A stretch of 64,000 nucleotides of DNA. Origin: Myxococcus sp. CA023 (lineage in GTDB: Bacteria; Myxococcota; Myxococcia; Myxococcales; Myxococcaceae). Position 1 is the first letter of the stretch, and every line of letters starts with the position of its first letter. Under the pieces are notes generated by a model. That model saw only the letters and a program-made list of their open reading frames with translations. It was not told where the DNA came from and searched no databases. Where the stretch lies: the NCBI RefSeq assembly GCF_010998615.1, contig NZ_JAAEAH010000025.1, positions 1 through 64,000 on the forward strand, in the 5' to 3' direction. Made by a program: the position numbers and the translations under genes. Of the stretch, positions 28,970 through 37,017 are shown piece after piece.

Positions 28970-29089
28970 ATGACGCTGGGAGTGGTATGCCAGGGGTGGG
29001 GGCTCTCGCAGGTAGAGGACGCGGTACAGGTCCCCTGGCCTTCTGGAGTTCCCTGGACACCTCAGAAAGCGCCAAGCCCTTCATCGTGA
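28970..29089 (+). CDS. Possible 39-codon leader ORF coupled to glycerate kinase
   Basis: ATG 28970 with a strong Shine-Dalgarno (AGGAG at 28960-28964) opens 39 codons (MTLGVVCQGWGLSQVEDAVQ...) rich in Trp and Pro, ending in TGA 29087-29089. That stop overlaps the GTG start of glycerate kinase as GTGA, and the GTG has no ribosome-binding sequence of its own. Translational coupling is the likely reading; the peptide itself has no recognised homologue. Confidence 0.35.
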   Translation: MTLGVVCQGWGLSQVEDAVQVPWPSGVPWTPQKAPSPSS

Positions 29090-30201
29090 TTTCTCCTCGC
29101 TGGCTCGTCGCACCGCAAGAATTCAAGGGAACGCTGTCCGCCGCGGAAGCGGCTGAAGCCATGGCTCGCGGCCTCCGCGAGTCCTCGCCGGAAGTGGTGT
29201 TGGACGTGGCGCCGCTCGCGGATGGCGGGCCTGGGACGGTGGAGGCGCTGCTGACGGGCCTGCGTGGCGAGCGTCGTCAGCAGGTGGTGCGTGGACCGCT
29301 GGGCGCGCCCGTGGAAGCACACTGGGCCCTGGTGGAGGACGGACGCACCGCGGTGGTGGAGATGGCCGCCGCGTCCGGCCTGTCGCTGCTGGCGCCCGAG
29401 GCCCGCGATGCGTTGAAGGCATCCACGCATGGCACCGGCGAGCTGATGCACGCGGCGCTGGAGTCGGGCTGCGAACGCCTCATCGTCTGCCTGGGTGGCA
29501 GCGCCACCACGGACGCGGGCACCGGGGCGCTCAGCGCCCTGGGCTTCCGCTTCCTGGACGCGGGAGGACAGCCTCTTCCCCCGGGAGGCGCGGCGCTGGC
29601 CCAGCTCGCCCACGTGGACGCGAGTGGCCGTCATCCCCGCCTGGACGCCGTGGAGCTGCTGGGTGCCACGGACGTCACCTCGCCCCTGTTGGGGCCGGAC
29701 GGAGCCGCGCGGCTCTTCGGTCCGCAGAAGGGCGCGGACGAGGCCGGTGTGAAAGCACTGGAGGCGGCGTTGGCACACGCGGCAGCGGTGCTGGGGGATA
29801 CGTCCGCGGGCTGGCCCGGCGCGGGGGCGGCGGGAGGCTTCGGCTTTGGCCTGCTGGCCCTCGCTGGCGCGCGACTGGTGCCCGGCTATGAGCTGGTGTC
29901 ACGCGCGCTGGGCCTGGAGCGGCGCGTGCTGATGGCGGACGTGGTGCTGACCGGTGAGGGGCGCTTCGATCGTCAGACGGCGCTGGGCAAAGGCCCGGGC
30001 GGCATCGCGCGGCTGGCCCGCGAGCACGGCACGCCGGTGGTGCTCTTCGCCGGACAGGTGCAGCGGGACGAAGGCCTGGCGCTGGACCTCTTCCACGAGG
30101 TGGTGGAGCTGAGCACCCACGCCCAGCCGGGCGAAGCGGCCTCGAAGGTGCTGTGCGAAGCCGCCGCGCGGTGGGCGGCCCAGCGCCTCAAGGGACGCTG
30201 A
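29086..30201 (+). CDS. glxK: Glycerate 2-kinase (GlxK/GarK type)
   Basis: A 371-residue kinase of the GarK/GlxK family. I use GTG 29086 (VISPRWLVAPQEFKGTLSA), because the family begins with the strand I-x-V-A-P-D-x-F-K-G-S-L-S; an upstream in-frame ATG at 28987 adds 33 unconserved residues. Family marks: VAPLADGGPGTVEALL, CLGGSATTDAGTGALSALGF, GPQKGADEAGVKALE, and VVLTGEGRFDRQTALGKGP near the C-terminus. It phosphorylates D-glycerate with ATP, feeding 2-phosphoglycerate into glycolysis. It lies alone behind the YkgJ terminator. Confidence 0.92.
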   Translation: MISPRWLVAPQEFKGTLSAAEAAEAMARGLRESSPEVVLDVAPLADGGPGTVEALLTGLRGERRQQVVRGPLGAPVEAHWALVEDGRTAVVEMAAASGLSLLAPEARDALKASTHGTGELMHAALESGCERLIVCLGGSATTDAGTGALSALGFRFLDAGGQPLPPGGAALAQLAHVDASGRHPRLDAVELLGATDVTSPLLGPDGAARLFGPQKGADEAGVKALEAALAHAAAVLGDTSAGWPGAGAAGGFGFGLLALAGARLVPGYELVSRALGLERRVLMADVVLTGEGRFDRQTALGKGPGGIARLAREHGTPVVLFAGQVQRDEGLALDLFHEVVELSTHAQPGEAASKVLCEAAARWAAQRLKGR

Positions 30202-30210
30202 GCCGTACCC

Positions 30211-31362
30211 TCACTTCCCGTCTGGCTTGGGCGGCGACGCGGGAGGCTTCGCCGGTGCCGCAGCGCCCGCCAGCTTCCAGTGAACCAGCGCGTCCTTCGT
30301 CCCGTCATACATGACGAGCGACGGCGCCCCACCCGTCCACAGCAGCGCCGCGCCCTTCTCCGGAACAGCGCCCAGTGACAGGGGCGGCTTGAAGGCCGCG
30401 CCGACCTGCTGCACGTAGAGCTGCGGGTTGCGGCCCGCGCTGTTCAGGACGCGGTAGTAGAGCCAGTCACCCTCGGGCGACAGCGAGCCCAGCGTCACCG
30501 ACTCCCCAGAGGCATGACGCGCCACCCGCACCGTCACCGCGGGCGCGCCTTCCCACGACACGCGCCAGATGCCTGGGTCCTCGGGCTTCTCCTTCCCCTC
30601 CTCCCGCTTCGGCGCCACGTCACGGCCCAGGGCCACGAGCGCCACCGGCAACGAGGGATGCAAACGCAGCGACTGCAACGTGAGGCCATCCACCGCCAGC
30701 TTGCGCAGCGCGAGCGCCAGCGGGTGCTCCGGCTGGGGCTTGGCCAGGTCAGGCCCGTAGAGTTCCAGCGGCATGCCGGGCTTCTGCACCGCGACCAGCC
30801 CCGCCCCCGCGTCCCACTTCACCGCGCCGACGACGGAGCCCAGCTCCAGCGAGCCCAACTTCGCGCGCTTTTCGCCCTCCAGCCGCCAGGTGCGCAGTCG
30901 GAAGGAGATGCGGGAGGTGCGGGCATAATTCGTGGTGTCCTCCAGCTCCGCCGCCACCACCAGCGGGGCGTGAGAAATCCACGCGCCGCGGATGGCGACC
31001 TCCTCCAGTCGCTCGACCATGAACCACGTCTTGGCCAGTTGCCACTTGAGGTCGTACATCACCAGGCTTCGAGTCTGGAGGTACGCCAGGTGCGTGGGTG
31101 ACGGAGGCAGCATCCCTTGCAGTTCGCCTCCGGATACCTGCTCCAGGTACTCGTCATCCACCTCGACGCGGCGCACCTCGGAGCCGGACAGCTCCAGCCG
31201 CCAGAGCTTGTCGTTCAGCGTGAGCACCGACACCGAATCCGGCGCTGGCGATGGAAACACGAGCGCCACCTGATTCCAGGGGAACGGCGAGGGATGACGC
31301 ACGGGCGCCGCGGGCGCGGGCAGTTGAGGCGTCAGCAGGAAGGGGTCCTTGTTGGGCTCCAT
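30211..31362 (-). CDS. Propeller-like protein of unknown function in the VgrG operon
   Basis: A 383-residue protein that I do not recognise. No signal peptide or membrane helix is visible. The sequence is strand-rich with repeated hydrophobic-turn blades of the WD/TolB-like kind (SVSVLTLNDKLWRLELSGSE; THLAYLQTRSLVMYDLKWQL; LQSLRLHPSLPVALVALGRD; GSLSPEGDWLYYRVLNSAG), and it ends with a Pro/Ala/Lys-rich tail. It starts 11 bases after the LysM-hydrolase gene and is the last of three genes transcribed from vgrG. In such positions one often finds immunity or adaptor proteins, which would be consistent with a cytoplasmic location, but this is inference. Confidence 0.72.
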   Translation of the reverse strand: MEPNKDPFLLTPQLPAPAAPVRHPSPFPWNQVALVFPSPAPDSVSVLTLNDKLWRLELSGSEVRRVEVDDEYLEQVSGGELQGMLPPSPTHLAYLQTRSLVMYDLKWQLAKTWFMVERLEEVAIRGAWISHAPLVVAAELEDTTNYARTSRISFRLRTWRLEGEKRAKLGSLELGSVVGAVKWDAGAGLVAVQKPGMPLELYGPDLAKPQPEHPLALALRKLAVDGLTLQSLRLHPSLPVALVALGRDVAPKREEGKEKPEDPGIWRVSWEGAPAVTVRVARHASGESVTLGSLSPEGDWLYYRVLNSAGRNPQLYVQQVGAAFKPPLSLGAVPEKGAALLWTGGAPSLVMYDGTKDALVHWKLAGAAAPAKPPASPPKPDGK

Positions 31363-31373
31363 GGGCGGGGCTC

Positions 31374-33383
31374 CTACTTCGCCTTCGTGGTCGCGGAGAA
31401 CAACATGGGACCGCTGGCCAGGCCGCCCGCCTTGTCAATCTGCTCCAGCGGGTGTTGCAGCCGCATCAGCGTCGTGAAGTTGTCCTCGAGCTTGTCCACC
31501 GCGGCGCCCGTCACGTTGAGGTCCGTTTGAAGCTTCTTGAGGCCCTCCTTCATCTTCGGGGCGACCTCCATCATGCGGTAGTAGCGCATGGGATTGACGA
31601 TGGCGAACTGGGTGAAGAGGTTCACCTGCGTCGGCAGCTCCTTCTGGATGAACTCCAGCCCGCGGATGGTGCGGCTGTACCAGGCCGCGTACGCCACGGG
31701 CTCGGCGGTAATCATGTACCAGTCGGTGCCAAACATAATCTTCTTCAACATCCACGGACTGGACTTGAGGATTGCAGCCAGCAGCTTCCACTTCTGCTTC
31801 TCCATCAGGTCCAGATAGGAGATGTCTGTGTAGAAGTTGGGGAACTCGTTGCACAGCTCGACAATGGAGCCAATCCAGCTCTTGTCGTACTGAACCTTCT
31901 GGCCATCCTGCTTGACGGTCAACCCCTTGCGGAAGTCCCAGAACGTGCCGTCGCTGGCGAAGTGCGCCAGGCACAAGCGCAGCTTCGGGTTGTCATTGAG
32001 CACCGGGCGCCACGCTTCCGGGTGCACGTAGTTCTCGTAGAAGTAACGCATCCGGCCCGGGTTCAGCAGCTTCTCCTTGGCCTCGATGGCGTCCTCCACG
32101 CCATTGCGCGCGCGGCGGAGCACGAGCGGGATGTGGCTCTTCCAGCTCGCCTCCAGCTCCGTCACGTGGTCGCGCGCCTTGGTGATGTTCGCGTCCGCGG
32201 TGGCGATGGCTTCCTTCGAGGGCCAGTACTTCGGGTCGTTGCGGATGGCCTCGTCCGGCTCATGGTCCAGGTAGAAGCGCCGCTCGTGCGTGTAGAAGCC
32301 GGACGGCGTGCAGTGGGTCATCAGCGGGATGTCGTTCGACGCGCACTCGGAGAAGAACCAGCTCAGGATGTCCTTCGCCGGCGCGTGGCGCTCCTTGGGC
32401 ATGTAGCCCTGGGGCGTGTACATCTTGAAGCCGATGTAGGGAGCCGCCTTGGAGGCCGTCACCACCTTCTCGAAGGGGAACGACTTGTCCTCGTTCTTGA
32501 TGAAGCGGCGCGGTTCGAAGTGATACATGGGCAGCAGCCGGAAGGGATTCTCCGCGACCACCTGCTCGGTGTGCCGGAGCTGCCGGTCCCACGTCTCGTG
32601 GAGCCGTATCTCATCGGACTTTGCTTCAATCAGCTCGCCAGGGTCGTCGGACTTCGTGCGCCAGCGGTAGGTGAAGCGGGGCTCGGCCCCATCAAAATCC
32701 GAGCTGTAGATAGGGTCTCCCTGGTAGCCAGCCAGGTGGCAGTAATCCATGTCCATGGTGAGGACGATGGACATGCCCATGTAGGAAGCGCTGGCCTCCG
32801 CGTGGCCCTGCGTGGACGCATAAGCGCGCAGGGGCGCGGGGATGGTGTACTCCTCCACGTTGCCCATTCCATCCGAGGTGTATCCCGTCCGGTCCTGGGC
32901 AAGGCTGTCATTGGAGCGCACGGCCTCTTCGCCAATGCGGTGCGTGTCGCGGTGGGACACATCACCGATGTCGGGCGCGAACGGGATTTTCGCCGCCCAG
33001 AAGCCCAGGCGGTTGATTTTGGTGCGGCTGGTGCCCGTGCCGATGAGAAAGCCCAGACCCTTGTCCTTCATCATCTGCACCAGCGCGGGCATGGGCGTGC
33101 AGTTGCCGCTCATGATGTGCATGTGCGCGTCGAAGTGGACGGGCGGCAGGGTGAGCGGCGTTCCCGGCGTGGCGATGAGGTTCTGCGGCCCTCCGGCGGA
33201 CACCTGGTTCTCTGGCAGGTCCGGGATGATGACCCGGTCATCCGCCTTCACTTCATTGGCACCGCGAGTGGCGCGCAGGCCACCGTTGTCCGGATGCTCG
33301 TAGATGAGCTTCCATTCCTTGAACCCGTACTTCTGCGCGATTGAGTCGGGGGAGTCCCCGTCCTTGACGACGTACGTTTCCAT
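31374..33383 (-). CDS. LysM domain-amidohydrolase protein, candidate VgrG-delivered effector
   Basis: A 669-residue two-domain protein. Residues 1-58 form a LysM-like domain (METYVVKDGDSPDSIAQKYG, ending ADDRVIIPDL). From about residue 80 comes a metal-dependent TIM-barrel hydrolase of the amidohydrolase_2 type with a full ligand set visible: H87/H89 in HFDAHMHI, H357 in IPLMTHCTPSG, H474 in LCLAHFASDGT, and D554 in IMFGTDWYM, with K320 in GFKMYTP as a possible carboxylated lysine. It lacks a signal peptide. Sitting directly after vgrG it is a plausible cargo or spike-associated enzyme; its substrate is unknown. A C-terminal helix-rich stretch (570-669) follows the barrel. Confidence 0.82.
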   Translation of the reverse strand: METYVVKDGDSPDSIAQKYGFKEWKLIYEHPDNGGLRATRGANEVKADDRVIIPDLPENQVSAGGPQNLIATPGTPLTLPPVHFDAHMHIMSGNCTPMPALVQMMKDKGLGFLIGTGTSRTKINRLGFWAAKIPFAPDIGDVSHRDTHRIGEEAVRSNDSLAQDRTGYTSDGMGNVEEYTIPAPLRAYASTQGHAEASASYMGMSIVLTMDMDYCHLAGYQGDPIYSSDFDGAEPRFTYRWRTKSDDPGELIEAKSDEIRLHETWDRQLRHTEQVVAENPFRLLPMYHFEPRRFIKNEDKSFPFEKVVTASKAAPYIGFKMYTPQGYMPKERHAPAKDILSWFFSECASNDIPLMTHCTPSGFYTHERRFYLDHEPDEAIRNDPKYWPSKEAIATADANITKARDHVTELEASWKSHIPLVLRRARNGVEDAIEAKEKLLNPGRMRYFYENYVHPEAWRPVLNDNPKLRLCLAHFASDGTFWDFRKGLTVKQDGQKVQYDKSWIGSIVELCNEFPNFYTDISYLDLMEKQKWKLLAAILKSSPWMLKKIMFGTDWYMITAEPVAYAAWYSRTIRGLEFIQKELPTQVNLFTQFAIVNPMRYYRMMEVAPKMKEGLKKLQTDLNVTGAAVDKLEDNFTTLMRLQHPLEQIDKAGGLASGPMLFSATTKAK

Positions 33384-33431
33384 CGCTGGCCTATCCGAAA
33401 TGGCGCGTGTGCCCGCGCGGGCGGGTACGGC

Positions 33432-35933
33432 TCAAGAACCCTTGTTGATGCGGCCTGACATCTCCGGGAAGACGACGCGGTAGTCGCCGGGCGGCACCTT
33501 CTCCACCACGCCCTTCCCGCTCCCGTCCACGCGGCCCTTCTTGATGGTGCCGTCGGGCATGTGCAGCTCGAAGGGCTGGTCCTTGATGGGCTTGCCGTCC
33601 ATGCCCTTCAGGTTGAACTCGACGTTGACGGGGTCTGGCTCCTTGAAGTGCTCCAGCTCCTTCGCCTTGCGCGAGTCGCTCTTGAGCGAACCAGCCGCCT
33701 CCATCTTCACCTTGCCACCCTTGATCTTCACTTCCTTGCCGTCGACGGTGAGCGTCTTGAGGGCGAAGGTCACCTTGCCGGACTTCTCCATCTTCAGGAT
33801 GAGGTTGTCACCGACGAGCAGCGAGAAGGTGTCCGCCTTCAGCTCGAACTTCTTGGCCAGGCCCGCCATGTCCTCGGTGATGTAGATACCGGTGGTCTTC
33901 CCGATGTCCTCTTCCCAGTCCTTGCCAATGGTCAACGTGAGCTGGCCCTTGGTGCGCAAGTCCCAGTCCATGCCGACGTCCACCGTCTTGTCCTTGCCGA
34001 CCGTCTCCTGCCGCGAGCCCAGCACGTGCTCGGTGTGCGCAGCGGCGACCTGGAGGGCGCGCGCGCCGCCGGTGGCCTCGTTGTAGGCCAGCGCCACGTT
34101 GACGCTGTAGGCGCCGCCAATGGTGGTGGCCTTCGCGGCCCCTACGTTCTCCATGGCGCCCTGGAGCACCAGCGCGGTGAGGTTGCCGCCCACCGTCATC
34201 GTCTGGTTGCCATCCACTTCCTCGTCGTGGGACAGCGTCGTCCGGGTGGAGCGGTTGCCCTGCACCAGCAATGTCTGGTTCTGCTCGACGACGCCCACGT
34301 CGTCCAAGCCCACGCGCAGCTCCTGGTTGCCCTCCACCGTGCGCTTGCGGTCCTTCTTCACCAGCAGGTCCTCGAAGCCCGTCACCTGCTGGTCCTTGTC
34401 GTTCTCCGTGAGCAGGTCCTCGTCCTTCTGCGCGTGGGTGAAGACCTCCTCCTGGCCCGCCGCGTCCTCGACGCGGACCTCGTTGAAGCCGTCGCTGCCC
34501 AGGCTGGAGGCGCTCTTGCGCGTGGACTTCGTCTTCTCCCCCGGCAGGCCATACGGCACCGTGTTGGTGCCGTTGTAGACGGCGCCCGCCACCAGCGGCC
34601 GGTCCGGGTCGCCTTCCAGGAAGCGCACCACCACCTCCTGGCCGATGCGCGGCAGCCACACGTCACCCCAGGCCGGGCCGCCCCACGGCTGGCCCACGCG
34701 CACCCAGCACGAGGACTTCTCGTCGCGCTTGCCCTCGCGGTCCCAGTGGAACTGCACCTTGATGCGCCCGTGCTCGTCGGTGTGAATCTCCTCGCCCGCG
34801 GGGCCCACCACCGTGGCCGTCTGCGGGCCCGCCAACTGCGGCAGGGGCGTCAGGCGCCGGGGCCGGAAGGGCACGGCCTTGGGCAGCAGTTGGTACTGGT
34901 TGCGGTACAGGCCCTGAATCGCCTCGCTGCCCGCGCTGACGTCCGGCTGCGTGCCCGAATGCACCACCTCCGTCACCAGGTACTCGCCCGCGAAGGTGCC
35001 ATCCTCCGGGGACTGCACCTCCAGCAGGTACCCGGGCGTCAGGCGCGGCGCCACGCCCTGCCCCATCAGCGTGCGCCCGCCCATGCTGGCCGCTTCCGTG
35101 CGCACGTTGGTCGCGGCCTTGCCCACGCCCGGCGCCACGTAGCCCGCCGGATAGTCGTAGAGCTCCAGCTCCGTGACACCTTCGGGCGCCTGCGCCTTGC
35201 CGGAGATGTCCAGGCCTGGCTTCTCGAAGTCGAAGTCCTTCAGGTGCACGGCGCCGGGACGCAGCCGGTGCACCACTTCCAGCGCGGAGAGGTACTCACC
35301 TTCCACGACCTCCTTGCCCAGGCTGGGACGCAGCGGGAGCTGCAGGCCCTGCGGCAGGGGCGCGTGCGCGCTGGGCTTGTCCCCCAGCACCAGGGTGTGC
35401 CCGTCCTCGGTGTGCTCGAAGAAGTAGAAGATGCCTTCCCACTCCATGAGGCGGCTGAGGAAGGCGAAGTCGCTCTCCCGGTACTGCACGCAGTACTCGC
35501 GGGGGGCGTAGCTGCCGGACAGGGCCAGCCGCGTCTTCACGCCCGCCGCGTCCAGGACGTCCTTGAGGATGTCCGGCACGGACTTCTGCTGGAAGATGCG
35601 GCTGCGGTGGTGCTGGGTGAGCCGCCACAGCCGGGGCACCACGTGCGCCCGGTAGCGGCGGCGGCCCGTCTTCATGCCCAGCGATTCCACCTCGCGGACC
35701 CAGCCGTGCACGTAGCGGGGCGCACTGTCGCGGATGGAGAGGGTGAGCAACGCGTCCTGCTCCAGCAACTCGCTGGTGGCGATGGGGTTGCCATCCTTGG
35801 CGAAGAAGTCCACCCGGAAGTCGAACAGGTGGCTCAACGCCTCGGTGCCGGAAATGCTCGAGACACTCAGCGCATCCGCGCCGTGTGAGCCGACCTGCAC
35901 CGTGAACGCAGGCGGATTGAATTGAGCGGCCAT
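33432..35933 (-). CDS. vgrG: VgrG-type spike protein (TssI) with C-terminal extension
   Basis: An 833-residue VgrG. The gp27-like N-terminus contains FRVDFFAKDGNPIATSELLE, ILKDVLDAAGVKTRL and REYCVQYRESDFAFLSRLME. The OB-fold gp5-like domain has DEHGRIKVQFHWDREGK, SSCWVRVGQPWGGPAWGDVW and PRIGQEVVVRFLEGDPDRP. A long beta-helix needle of repeated hydrophobic-charged strands follows (DEEVDGNQTMTVGGNLT; GKDWEEDIGKTTGIYI). The last 90 or so residues (VNVEFNLKGMDGKPIKDQPF to PPGDYRVVFPEMSGR) form a transthyretin-like/Ig-type extension beyond the usual VgrG end, which may bind cargo. It leads the three-gene operon with the LysM-hydrolase. No other Tss genes are in the window. Confidence 0.93.
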   Translation of the reverse strand: MAAQFNPPAFTVQVGSHGADALSVSSISGTEALSHLFDFRVDFFAKDGNPIATSELLEQDALLTLSIRDSAPRYVHGWVREVESLGMKTGRRRYRAHVVPRLWRLTQHHRSRIFQQKSVPDILKDVLDAAGVKTRLALSGSYAPREYCVQYRESDFAFLSRLMEWEGIFYFFEHTEDGHTLVLGDKPSAHAPLPQGLQLPLRPSLGKEVVEGEYLSALEVVHRLRPGAVHLKDFDFEKPGLDISGKAQAPEGVTELELYDYPAGYVAPGVGKAATNVRTEAASMGGRTLMGQGVAPRLTPGYLLEVQSPEDGTFAGEYLVTEVVHSGTQPDVSAGSEAIQGLYRNQYQLLPKAVPFRPRRLTPLPQLAGPQTATVVGPAGEEIHTDEHGRIKVQFHWDREGKRDEKSSCWVRVGQPWGGPAWGDVWLPRIGQEVVVRFLEGDPDRPLVAGAVYNGTNTVPYGLPGEKTKSTRKSASSLGSDGFNEVRVEDAAGQEEVFTHAQKDEDLLTENDKDQQVTGFEDLLVKKDRKRTVEGNQELRVGLDDVGVVEQNQTLLVQGNRSTRTTLSHDEEVDGNQTMTVGGNLTALVLQGAMENVGAAKATTIGGAYSVNVALAYNEATGGARALQVAAAHTEHVLGSRQETVGKDKTVDVGMDWDLRTKGQLTLTIGKDWEEDIGKTTGIYITEDMAGLAKKFELKADTFSLLVGDNLILKMEKSGKVTFALKTLTVDGKEVKIKGGKVKMEAAGSLKSDSRKAKELEHFKEPDPVNVEFNLKGMDGKPIKDQPFELHMPDGTIKKGRVDGSGKGVVEKVPPGDYRVVFPEMSGRINKGS

Positions 35934-36038
35934 GACTCCCCCTTCACCGACGCGGAGGTCCCCAGCCTCGCCGGGAACGAACGGGAGATTCTACCACACG
36001 CGGGGTACGTGGGCGCACTCGCCCGGAATGCCGCCCGA

Positions 36039-37010
36039 CTATCCTTCCAGCGAGTCCGAGGTCCGGACCACCCGCATCCCCGCCGCCTGGAAGTCCCGGA
36101 GGGCCTCCTTCGCCAACCGGGGGAAGTCCAACGAGGCGGGCAGCGGCTCCAGGGGGGGCGCCGGCACCGGACTCATGGCGTCCTCCAGGATGTGGATGCG
36201 GCCCATCTTCGACGGGTCCGTCCGCTCGATGTGACGCCGCAGGTCCAGCAGCGTGTTCAGCACACAGTGGGAGCTGGCCTGGCCGAACACGTAGACGCGG
36301 TCGAAGGACATCAGGTGTTCGAAGAGGCGTGTATTGAAGGCCCCGACCTGCTGCCCCTTCAGCTCCGTCACCTCGGGTGAGAGCACGGAGTAGTTCTCCG
36401 TGAGCGGGTGCTCCCCCTTCAGCTCGAAGTGCGTGGGTACGTCGCGCACCAGGGCGTGGAAGAGGCTCGCCTCGAAGACGGACGGCACCAGCGCGTGGCT
36501 CAGGCCGCCCAGCATCGCGTGGAAGGGCCAGACGGTGAGCACGTACCGGCCGCTGGCCTCCAGTTGCTCGCAGTAGGCCAGGCTCTCCTCGTGGAAGCGC
36601 GTGGCCCGCCACCGGCCGGAGCGAACATCCGCCGCGGTGATGGCCGTCAACGGCGGCGGTGGCCGGCCTTCCGCGTCCCGCCACCAGGACGGATGGAACA
36701 CGTGGTACGCGCGGTGGGTGTCCAGCGAGAACACCAGCTCCGTCACCCGGTCCAGGTTCGCGTAGAGCCAGCGCAGCGTGCGCTGGGTGTCCTCCACCGC
36801 GCCGGGCACGAAGAGGCTGGCGCCCGGCGTGCAGAAGGCCACCTGCACGTCAATGCCGAACGCGGCGATGCGCGTTGCGTCCTCTCGCGCGGGGCGGATG
36901 CGGTGCTCCGCCACGTAACGGAGGGCTTCCTCCGTCACCTCTGCGCCACGCTCCAGGTAGAGCTGGCTGACGCGGGCGTCCTCGTGGAAGCGGGGAATGG
37001 GCAAGGGCAT
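36039..37010 (-). CDS. pncA: Isochorismatase-like cysteine hydrolase (nicotinamidase-like)
   Basis: A 323-residue protein starting at ATG 37010; the frame continues upstream inside pncB only as a shadow. It has the isochorismatase/nicotinamidase fold: the Asp strand IAAFGIDVQVAFCTPGASL, RVTELVFSLDTHRAYHVFHP, and the catalytic Cys region YVFGQASSHCVLNTLLDL. It is much longer than E. coli PncA (213 residues), so the substrate is not certain. It begins 7 bases after the pncB stop, which makes a nicotinamidase supplying nicotinate to PncB the simplest reading. Confidence 0.82.
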   Translation of the reverse strand: MPLPIPRFHEDARVSQLYLERGAEVTEEALRYVAEHRIRPAREDATRIAAFGIDVQVAFCTPGASLFVPGAVEDTQRTLRWLYANLDRVTELVFSLDTHRAYHVFHPSWWRDAEGRPPPPLTAITAADVRSGRWRATRFHEESLAYCEQLEASGRYVLTVWPFHAMLGGLSHALVPSVFEASLFHALVRDVPTHFELKGEHPLTENYSVLSPEVTELKGQQVGAFNTRLFEHLMSFDRVYVFGQASSHCVLNTLLDLRRHIERTDPSKMGRIHILEDAMSPVPAPPLEPLPASLDFPRLAKEALRDFQAAGMRVVRTSDSLEG

Positions 37011-37017
37011 GGCGGAC

